From assembly GCA_917880885.1 (NCBI GenBank), contig OU862917.1:53986727-54050726 (forward strand): a stretch of DNA of 64,000 nt, given 5' to 3'. Positions 61,301-64,000 of this stretch are shown here, one piece after another (position 1 is the first letter of the stretch; each line of letters begins with the position of its first letter). Position numbers and translations under genes: made by a program. Origin of the DNA: Limnephilus marmoratus (Eukaryota; Arthropoda; Insecta; Trichoptera; Limnephilidae). Under the pieces are notes generated by a model. The model ran no database searches. It was not told where the DNA came from and was given only the letters and a program-made list of their open reading frames with translations.

Positions 61301-63288
61301 CCAGAACAGAGGTAGCTGTCAAATTAAACCGTGGGGCGCACTTGTGTTTTGTACAGGGTTAGCAGTTGTGTACTATTAAAGTACAGCACGCCCAGTTTTT
61401 GGGAGGCTAACTTTACTCTGGCTTCGATGGAGCCCCCATATCTGATCTGATCACTTAGAGTTACACCAAGCATATCAATGGAGGGCCTGTTCGGAAGATT
61501 GCTTCCGTTGAAGGAGACTAGATTTTCATTTCGATCCCTTTTAGACGTAATCAGACATGATTGGGTCTTGGATGAAACCTAGAGGCAGACTAAGAAGGGG
61601 GCATGAATTTGGATTGGAGCAGCATGTGTAGGCTTTAGAACTTTAGACGATAGGGTAAATCTGGGTAAAGGCTCGAGTCTCTTGAGAAGGAAACAAATCA
61701 CACTACGGGATGTAGAACCGTAATCAAAAAGCGTTGTTATAGCTACCTGCAACGTAGTCACCAAAACCAATGGTCGTCAACGTAACGAATGCATAGTACA
61801 CGGCCAGGGTGTAGTCCCATCCCTCAAAGATGACAAACAGCCCGGCTGGCAAGAAGATGAAGAAGAGAAAGCCGGGGGCGAGGTAAACGGTGATCCGTCC
61901 CACCAGTCCGAAGCGGTGGAAGAAATAATCGATATTAGAGCCAGAGGAGGGGTTTTTGTTCTTGTAGCGTGTGTACAAGCCGCGGAACTAGAAACAGAAG
62001 ATTAGACATCAAAACATATTCGATGAATTTCATCTTGGGAAAAATTGTACTCGAGTGGAGAAAAACGCTATTACTAAATAGCCTTCGTTACAATAACAAA
62101 TGCTCTTGTAAAGAAATAAATAGGTAATTAACAATACATAAAATTCAAAAATAACACAAAATAGTTTAATGAAAACAATCATATCTTCCTCAATAAAAAT
62201 TAGCTTTGTCAGCAACGTGTTTTGTCAGATTCAGTATGTATTGACATGTACGTGTTAAGATTTTCACGGCCAAAAGTATTTTCGTTATTTGTTTTTGGGG
62301 TGTTATGCCGTGTTGCGCTACCTCCTTCTTTAGCCAACGTTTCGGACAGCGTTGCAGTGTCCATAATCAGGGCAGATCCGACAGATCCGGTAGATGTGTG
62401 AATCACTCATCACATCCGGTAGATGGATGACACCACTCCATATAAAGCAATCTTTAGGTTTGTTTATATTTTTCTTGCATCTTGCTAAACTGAATGTGAT
62501 AACTTCGATACAATATTGACAATATTGGCAACATTGGCAAAGTGTGACAAGTCTGAATCCAATAAATTCTCACAAATTTGTAGTAATTCCACAAGGTTAT
62601 CTTACCGTAACACCGAAGTACTCTCCAAGATTAGCAAACAGTATTGCGTTGAGGGGGATCCCAACGATCGCGTAAAATATCATGATGATCCTGCCGCCAG
62701 AAGTCGTTGGCGCCAGGTTTCCGTATCCTGCAATGAAATGTCAATTTTAGAAAACTTTTTCCCCGAGTATTTTATGTTAAATATTTAAATTGGTACTCGC
62801 AAAAACAGTACACAAGAACCTAGAGTGCTTAAAATAATATTTGAAAAAATAGGGCAATTGTAGCAAAAGTCATAATATGGGACCAAGAAATCTACTATAT
62901 CGTCCCAGACAAGGTGGTTAGAAACTTGTCCAGAATGCCATCGGAAATGCCAAACCGAATCTCTCTTTAGTTAGAAATAATCTCTCTGGAATTCACATAA
63001 AAGAAGATGTCTTGTAGCGCCAACAATCAATAACAGTACTGCACTGTTTTATATATTAAACCAAACTAAACTGGCACACGCCCGACCTTAATGTGGAAAT
63101 GTGAGGTTTACCAATAGTACTGACGACTGTGTATGAGAAGAAGAAGGAATGATAGAAGTCCCACAGGATGACAGGCACCTCAGTGTCGGATACGTTAGCC
63201 ATCGGTTTCCCGCAGAACTCCGAAAGCTTCTCCAGGATATCCTGCAGAGCGGGCGGGTTGTCCGGAAGGTAGTTCTTACGGAGGAGCC
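39490..63288 (-). CDS. Ork1: Two-pore-domain K+ channel, ORK1 orthologue, 3' five exons (partial)
   Basis: K2P leak channels set resting potential as plasma-membrane dimers. Exons in gene order 63288-63112, 62727-62606, 61987-61747, 41837-41578 and 41391-39490 join in phase to 899 codons plus stop. Visible: extracellular cap end (PALQDILEKLSEFC, with a Cys), pore 1 TIGYGN, TM2 IIMIFYAIVGIPLNAILF, TM3 LAPGFLFFIFLPAGLFVIF, pore 2 TIGFGDY, TM4 IFLIFWITFGLGYLVMVIGF, then NGVTKDVSYLRKILNEVYLM and a 630-aa cytoplasmic tail. The tail keeps blocks of Drosophila ORK1: PVYND, RSSSCPNL, FHGFSDEEILASE, DWTWSG. TM1 and the start lie beyond the right edge. The intron in pore 1 splits the first Gly codon of GYG, a position widely conserved in K2P genes. 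One intron is 19.9 kb and full of transposons. Confidence 0.95.
40009..40698 (-). repeat. In-frame coding minisatellite: five 138-bp (46-aa) units in ORK1
   Basis: Each unit encodes SMTPAEYLRKTARGRASMAA, PMSSYQKYLNNTQSGRSSGL, TPPE with few changes. Units 2 and 4 share SSYQKYLNNT; units 3 and 5 share SSHQRYLNST, so a two-unit block was probably duplicated. Each unit supplies RKTARGRAS, a basic Ser/Thr-kinase-like site. The last unit diverges at its end (GRASRISLP). Confidence 0.95.
41578..41837 (-). CDS. Ork1: ORK1 exon: TM4 and proximal tail
   Basis: Acceptor CTAG before GTATGTCAG, donor AAA/GTGAGT. Encodes GGYFTAYKIFLIFWITFGLG, YLVMVIGFLTQGL (TM4), then LERKLAQNLKVTQSKIWNGV and TKDVSYLRKILNEVYLM, collinear with ORK1. 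The start-like ATG inside is not an initiation site; the first G of the split codon comes from the exon 20 kb upstream. Confidence 0.94.
42256..42545 (+). repeat. Dispersed repeat D relative with a cruciform and an (AT)n tract
   Basis: Starts ACTAGTTGACCCGGAAAACG and ends GGTCAAGCCGTTTCGGAGGA, then CACGAGATTTTTATATAT with a long (AT)n run at about 42507-42545. Inside is a 27-bp perfect inverted repeat (arms 42352-42378 and 42383-42409). Confidence 0.65.
43231..43569 (-). pseudogene. LINE C-terminal fragment, family G, copy 1
   Basis: 112 codons: IKKGTLRWFGHVERMSEESS, RSRGRPRKTWHDQVNQILES, EAKSVCQDRVVWRSVLSAYP. This is the post-RT C-terminus of an insect LINE (RWFGHVERM...GRPR-TW-D...C-DR--WRS). 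No RT core. First of four copies in 1.3 kb. Confidence 0.8.
43655..43745 (-). repeat. Family B tail fragment
   Basis: CCCTCAGTGTCTTTGTCATC, TTTGGGGATGCTGTGTGGAG, then the GAAGAGGAAGTTCTG body. Only about 90 bp present, wedged between LINE fragments. Confidence 0.6.
43840..44041 (+). pseudogene. LINE C-terminal fragment, family G, copy 2 (inverted)
   Basis: Opposite orientation to its neighbours: RSRGRPRKTWHDQVNQILES, GHVKSQNNRRECMRRCMNVS, EAKSVCQDRVVWRSVLSAYP, ending at the natural stop. Abuts copy 3 head to head, forming a long palindrome. Confidence 0.78.
44042..44292 (-). pseudogene. LINE C-terminal fragment, family G, copy 3
   Basis: Nearly identical to copy 1 through IKKGTLRWFGHVERMSEESS and the tract ATTATTATTATACTTAGTTG, then breaks off at the inverted junction at about 44042. 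Copies 1 and 3 also share the flank ATTTACAAATAGAGACGGAC, so a segmental duplication is likely. Confidence 0.78.
44294..44590 (-). pseudogene. LINE C-terminal fragment, family G, copy 4
   Basis: More diverged: VGHVKQMNEKNSVRRIYDDA, RSRGRPRKTWHDQVNQILES, EARSVCQDRVVWRSV. Same orientation as copies 1 and 3. Confidence 0.76.
45515..45593 (+). repeat. Family B element, 5' part (split by a hAT insertion)
   Basis: TACCGCCGCCCCGAGAACCA, TTATTGGATAACCAACACCT, TTGCCATAG. Resumes at 47904 with GCCATAGGTCACTCCAAGTG, so the hAT at 45594-47903 landed inside it. Confidence 0.78.
46008..46250 (+). repeat. Repeat D-like fragment, C/T-rich
   Basis: ACTAGCTGGTTCCCGGTATG, then a pyrimidine-rich stretch (CCCTCTCCCCTCTTCCGCTC). 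Open in all three plus frames because of composition, not coding. Confidence 0.45.
46686..47275 (+). pseudogene. LINE family L, 3' fragment with hairpin tail, copy 1
   Basis: 46692-47057 encodes KLGVLYKARRYFNSTQLLTL, YKSQVRPTVEFGSHLWSGAP, MQKRAVRLIDSP, HRRRVGMLSWFYRYYNGRCS; after a frameshift, HMRTGHFFDSFLCSTARLWN, DLPASVFPPSYNMGLFKTNV ending SSKRPSIQHPR. This is the post-RT C-terminus of a Jockey-like LINE. It is followed by the nested hairpin (47197-47265) and an A-run. Confidence 0.85.
47197..47265 (+). other. Nested 3'-terminal hairpin of LINE family L
   Basis: Outer stem CTCCATACAG (47197-47206) with CTGTGTGGAG (47256-47265); inner stem AGGCCCTGAGG (47222-47232) with CCTCAGGGCCT (47244-47254); 11-nt loop. 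The same structure ends the other LINE L and family B copies, with compensated or wobble changes. Probably the 3' recognition structure for reverse transcription (inference). Confidence 0.7.
47433..47601. mobile_element. TWA-site MITE, second family (169 bp)
   Basis: Ends GGGGGCATACATTAATTA and inverse, one mismatch in about 26; TAA on both sides (47430-47432, 47602-47604). Interior has a C-run. Same target preference as family H1 but different termini. Confidence 0.88.
47904..48042 (+). repeat. Family B element, continuation after the hAT
   Basis: GCCATAGGTCACTCCAAGTG, TTTGGTGACTTAGCAGGGGT, GTTGGCGGATGCGTCTACCC, GCATGGCAGGACGGATCGGG. Ends where the inverted family B copy begins. Confidence 0.75.
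48043..48445 (-). repeat. Family B, copy 6
   Basis: Full body on the minus strand, with the hairpin tail at 48060-48135 and a poly-A end (poly-T at 48043). Head region GACTTAGCAGGGGTGCCCGG, GGTTCATGGGGTGAGG. Confidence 0.8.
48446..48610 (-). mobile_element. Penelope-type terminal repeat fragment with hammerhead-like core
   Basis: On the minus strand it reads CCCTGATGATGGACACTGCA, ACGCTGTCCGAAAC: CUGATGA (48555-48549), a 5-bp helix GGACA/TGTCC with a loop, then GAAA (48528-48525), the hammerhead core order. It then runs TTTGGCCAAAG...GGCATAATACCCC. A second copy lies at 62250-62410. No RT is adjacent, so assignment to Penelope-like elements is by motif only. Confidence 0.45.
48668..49130 (-). 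repeat. Family B, copy 7 (near full length)
   Basis: From GGGAAGCGGGTATGGGTACC on the minus strand (49130) to the hairpin tail and A-run (poly-T at 48668). Includes TATTGGATAACC-like, GGTGACTAAGCAGGGGTGCC and CACTCCTAGACACATTGACC. Confidence 0.82.
49190..49467 (+). repeat. SINE family A, copy 4 (3'-truncated)
   Basis: tRNA-like head TAGTCCAGCGGTAAGGCTCT, TGACTCGCACTCCGAAGGTC, GCGGGAT (B-box lost), then GTGGAAGATACTCTCAGTAT and the body to CTATCCACTACG. Confidence 0.75.
49575..49800 (+). pseudogene. LINE family L, 3' fragment, copy 2
   Basis: MRTGRFFDSFLCSTARLWND, LPASGFSPSYNMGLFKTNVD, SLFSSKRLSTQHIR, then the hairpin tail (GGCCTTGAGGG...CTTAAGGGCC, both inner strands changed) and a T-rich end. 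Preceded by a CAAATTCAAAAT microsatellite. Confidence 0.78.
49805..50190 (-). repeat. SINE family A, copy 5
   Basis: Reverse orientation: body CCGCACAAGAATCTCAACTG to GTATCTTCCACTCTGGAACG, then the head relic TTTGCGAGTCAAGGGTCTCA. Confidence 0.75.
50191..51936. other. AT-rich intron DNA, nothing recognised
   Basis: Includes a (TA)n microsatellite at about 51318-51342. Open frames on the minus strand (50480-51135) are hydrophobic and AT-driven, with no motif. Confidence 0.5.
51937..52087. mobile_element. TWA-site MITE, family H1, copy 4
   Basis: 151 bp; left end AGGAACGTACCC (one G lost), right end GGTATGTTCCC; TTA on both sides (51934-51936, 52088-52090). Confidence 0.85.
52088..53084. other. 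Intron DNA, nothing recognised
   Basis: Small inverted repeat GCTCCGGAATT/AATTCCGGAGC at 52153-52184. Otherwise AT-rich; no gene seen. Confidence 0.5.
53085..54931. mobile_element. Foldback element with central minisatellite (1847 bp)
   Basis: GTAAAATC lies outside both ends (53077-53084 and 54932-54939). Arms of about 360 bp are inverted copies (left 53085-53456, right about 54557-54931); outermost bases GGCTAAAGTTCGGTGTTTGG and, inverted, GGAAAAAATTCGGTGTTTGG. Each arm consists of two direct repeats of about 170 bp (CTAGTTATTTTTA, GAATCCGAATCTGAAAGAAT, GGCGGCAAGCAATATTAACT). The middle is a 94-bp minisatellite. No transposase. Superfamily uncertain. Confidence 0.85.
53583..54395 (+). repeat. 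94-bp minisatellite, nine copies
   Basis: Unit: ACAAACCATGTTACACAAAC, CTAGCGTAGCCGCTAAACTA, CTTGAAAACAGGGATGTTTT, TTTGCCGTGACGCGAGCAGG, CGGTATAAAGGGGC. Copies are over 95% alike; the first has a few more changes and one lacks several bases (GGGATTTTTTGCC). Units abut without spacers, so this is not a CRISPR array. Confidence 0.95.
54940..56029. other. Intron DNA, nothing recognised
   Basis: AT-rich. Ends in a TAATAATAATAGTAATAATAA tract (55986-56007) just before the R4/Dong-like ORF. Confidence 0.5.
56045..58177 (+). CDS. R4/Dong-type LINE protein: reverse transcriptase plus restriction-like endonuclease, 5'-truncated
   Basis: 710 open codons. RT blocks: NNPSQYRPITCLPTIYKILT near residue 10, CYIDYQKAFDSVPHSWLIKI (motif A), IKRGIFQGDSLSPLWFCLAL (motif B), LLFMDDIKLF (about 192; FMDD instead of YADD, as in R4/Dong). 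Similarity extends upstream of the Met (GITYMLPKS), so the true start is lost. The C-terminal half has a CCHC finger CRKCLAFPETIEHIISGC (about 496-512) and the restriction-like endonuclease pair RPDIVLHD ... IIDVAIP (about 582-600). Elements of this group nick a specific target with that nuclease and prime reverse transcription there. Sense orientation relative to the window, antisense to ORK1. Intact over the retained length. Confidence 0.9.
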   Translation: MLPKSEHINNPSQYRPITCLPTIYKILTSCLTDLIYTHLDEKNILSEQQKGCRRKHMGCKEQLVIDSVILKQIQNQKRNLNTCYIDYQKAFDSVPHSWLIKILKIYKVNPIIISFLKNIMSFWNTDLLVNLKGKKIVVPGISIKRGIFQGDSLSPLWFCLALNPLSKMLIKSKFGIKIKGNTRESSIVSHLLFMDDIKLFSNSESNLEKMIKVVKIFSDDIKMTFGLDKCKTIHIEKGKIVDGDEGIFRNFKIQSMKGDEVYKYLGYPQSNRLDHTSIKNDIRIKFQTRIRKILKCNLSAKNLVKAINTWAIPLLTYSFGIIKWSNTDLDSLERLIRTTLTKFNCHHPNSAIERINLPRNLGGRGVVKITSLKHNQVEMLRNFFHRKANSSEMHKIICKADRNITPLNLYDENANILINTNQELLDSWSNKIIHAKHFNYLNQTYVDKLSSNKWLSIGELSAEIEGFMLAIQDRVINTKNYRKHIIKDINQIDDLCRKCLAFPETIEHIISGCSILAPSEYTFRHNQVLKIIHQSLVIKHNLIDCRNVVPYYEYKPNSFIENEFYKIYYDKTILTDRTISHNRPDIVLHDKIKKITYIIDVAIPNSCNIQKTVSEKIRKYTDLGNEIKRIWHSRTIKILPFVISATGIIPRNLIQNLSILDLSKNLYIKMQKAVILNTCRITKDFLNIYIEVSVGFIGSIRNATEPNPLI
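58336..60140 (-). mobile_element. LINE (Jockey/CR1-like) with long poly(A) tail
   Basis: On the minus strand: N-terminal linker (60133-59699: NNFNKYFIESIIQINKL, SDGLTISKIRDAFPVIGSTL), YRPI-like block EEFRPINTLPKYEQILEVII, then after a stop, SGFRSNNSCKTAL, IFLDFQRAFETIDRDILIRK (motif A), GVPQGSVLGPLLFVLYINEV (motif B), RLFADDTLIYL (FADD). 59605-59027 is open; a shift near 59040 leads into the C-terminus (LNWLTVKQMLTLNTMVFIHK). A T-run of more than 50 bases at 58336-58390 is its poly(A) tail. RT is broken by at least one stop and one shift. Confidence 0.82.
60141..60842. other. Intron DNA with an unidentified open frame
   Basis: 60214-60492 (+, 92 codons) contains LQYLGQIMNIDIYQINVG, faintly like a LINE C-terminus, but this is not enough to call. 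The rest is AT-rich. Confidence 0.4.
60843..61575 (-). pseudogene. LINE family L, 3' fragment with hairpin tail, copy 3
   Basis: Minus strand: RPSIDMLGVTLSDQIRYGGS, IEARVKLAS (61570-61400), then MQKRAVRLIDSP, HRRRVGMLSLFYRYYNGRYF, HMRTGRFFDSFLCSTAWLWN, DLPASVFPPSYNMGLFKTN, ending SSKRPSTQDLR, followed by the hairpin tail. Several frameshifts. Its 5' side ends about 170 bp from the ORK1 exon at 61747. Confidence 0.82.
61747..61987 (-). CDS. Ork1: ORK1 exon: TM3 and second pore
   Basis: Acceptor CTAG, donor GCAG/GTAGCT, 80 codons plus one base. Encodes FRGLYTRYKNK (continuing GEYFGVT from the previous exon), hydrophobic TM3, WDYTLAVYYAFVTLTTIGFG and DYVA: the P2 selectivity filter with GFG, as usual for K2P second pores. 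Confidence 0.95.
61988..62605 (-). other. ORK1 intron with a Penelope-type repeat fragment
   Basis: 62250-62410 repeats the 48446-48610 fragment (GGATTTTCACGGCC-type start, GGGGTGTTATGCCGTGTTGC, TTCGGACAGCGTTGCAGTGT), but its core reads CTGATTA instead of CTGATGA. The remainder is AT-rich. Confidence 0.55.
62606..62727 (-). CDS. Ork1: ORK1 exon: first pore filter and TM2
   Basis: Too short and too split to stand out as an ORF. It completes the Gly codon of TIG and continues YGNLAPTTSGGRIIMIFYAI, VGIPLNAILFANLGEYFGVT. Acceptor TTGCAG, donor ACG/GTAAGA. Entry phase 1, exit phase 0. Confidence 0.93.
63112..63288 (-). CDS. Ork1: ORK1 exon: extracellular cap and first pore helix
   Basis: Acceptor ATTCCAG, donor ATTG/GTAAAC. 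Encodes LLRKNYLPDNPPALQDILEK, LSEFCGKPM, then WDFYHSFFFSYTVVSTIG. A Cys in the cap loop may form the usual dimer bridge. TM1 must lie in an exon to the right of this window. Confidence 0.92.
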
Positions 63289-64000
63289 CTGGAATAAAAC
63301 AATTGTTGAGGTTATGATGGGAAAAATAAGTAAAGAGGTGGCCGATAGTCCGCAAATATCGATTCTTCGAAGGGGCCATCTAGATCAATAGATCCCGAAT
63401 GTTTGGTCTCCGGAAGCGGGGAACTACATGACCGATTGGATATATGCGGAACCCCAGAGCTGTACCAAAGACCATTATTTCACGGGCATAATGTAGAATA
63501 TCGACCATCTCTACTAAGATCTGGGGAATTTTTTTCACCCTTCATACTGGTTTATTGTTCAACTGAAATCTGTTGAAATGTGTTTAAACTGTTTAAGGCA
63601 TGTCTGTGATTTTTATATTTTTATGTTTGAGTTTTAGAGGTAGGTACGTATAAAACAAAGAATAACACAAGAAGTGTCTCGTGGGCACAAGAAATGTTTC
63701 GTGGACGTGTTTCTTGGTCGAAATATTTGCTTAATCGAGACCTATATTTCCAAACAAAACTGTGATTTCGAAATTCAAATGATGGAGATCTATGATGTCA
63801 GGCGAGCGTAATGAGATTGAACCCTGGGCGGTTAGGCTAAACGGAGTCTCCATTCAAATTTGTATGGAACGCACTTCTAGTGTTATTCTTTATTCTACGG
63901 GGTGATAGGTAGTGTCAATCGATTCTTTAAATTGTGTTGTCTGTTCTTCAGCAATGTCCTCAAATATTTGAAAAGCGTCAGTCGTGTTGCAATCTCCAAA
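63289..64000 (-). other. ORK1 intron and right window edge
   Basis: No TM1 exon is seen. At 63890-64000 the minus strand is open for 36 codons to the edge (FQIFEDIAEEQTTQFKESID, TTYHPVE, stop), possibly the C-terminus of a mobile-element protein continuing outside. 63600-63890 looks repetitive (GTTTCGTGGACGTGTTTCTT; GGGTTCAATCTC as a B-box-like string), but no second copy is in the window. Confidence 0.35.

Larger units (their letters stand above)
41838..61746 (-). other. Ork1: ORK1 19.9-kb intron (transposon-rich)
   Basis: Bounded by donor GTAGCT at 61746 and acceptor AG next to 41837. Contains at least four LINE families, hAT, foldback and TWA-site elements in both orientations. Segments 41838-42255, 42546-43230 and 44570-45515 are AT-rich with nothing recognised. 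Confidence 0.9.

Noticed and set aside
63056..63379. 107-codon minus frame starting MAPSKNRYL as the ORK1 N-terminus
   Set aside because: Its first ~30 codons lie upstream of a good acceptor and lack TM1 character; only 63112-63288 matches the channel.

Overview
This is a window of insect nuclear DNA: AT-rich, intron-containing, and packed with transposable elements. Dense lepidopteran-style repeats (short TAGGTA/ACCTAC motifs, an R4/Dong-like element, many small hAT and TWA-site MITEs) make a moth or butterfly the best guess. That assignment is inference; no marker in the window settles it. Two host genes are recognisable. On the + strand, 7769-16519 holds an inositol-trisphosphate 3-kinase (IP3K/ITPK) in six coding exons with a continuous reading frame of 354 aa. 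On the - strand, 39490-63288 holds the 3' five exons of a two-pore-domain potassium channel, the orthologue of Drosophila ORK1; its first exon(s) lie beyond the right edge. The genes are convergent (tail to tail), separated by about 23 kb of repeats. Both signal in or near the plasma membrane (IP3/calcium and leak K+), but nothing shows that they work together.

Layout: 1-7.7 kb holds a tRNA-derived SINE, a hAT-like insertion, a Penelope-like element with a GIY-YIG domain and an inverted 5' arm, and several MITEs. 7.7-16.5 kb is IP3K; its introns carry an array of copies resembling an exon/donor boundary, split by a hAT insertion with a perfect 8-bp target duplication, plus a broken LINE and SINEs. 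16.5-39.5 kb holds at least four LINE reverse-transcriptase remnants, nested hAT elements with intact 8-bp duplications, a mariner remnant and a 12-copy 51-bp minisatellite. 39.5-41.8 kb has the last two ORK1 exons, including an in-frame tandem repeat of five 46-aa units. 41.8-61.7 kb is one 19.9-kb ORK1 intron stuffed with LINE fragments, a 2.3-kb nested hAT element, a 1.85-kb foldback element around a 94-bp minisatellite, a 710-codon R4/Dong-type ORF ending in a restriction-like endonuclease, and an opposing LINE with a poly(A) tail over 50 nt long. 61.7-63.3 kb has the three upstream ORK1 exons visible here.

The strongest unexpected signals are: (1) the ORK1 cytoplasmic-tail repeat, which multiplies a basic RKTARGRAS segment and shows a two-unit duplication history; (2) a 3'-terminal nested hairpin shared by LINE copies and by an unrelated short repeat, which looks like a LINE/SINE partnership; (3) an intronic array resembling the IP3K exon end and splice donor; (4) the foldback element with a central minisatellite; (5) hammerhead-like cores at the ends of Penelope-type repeats. 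All calls come from reading the sequence and from family knowledge; no database search was run.
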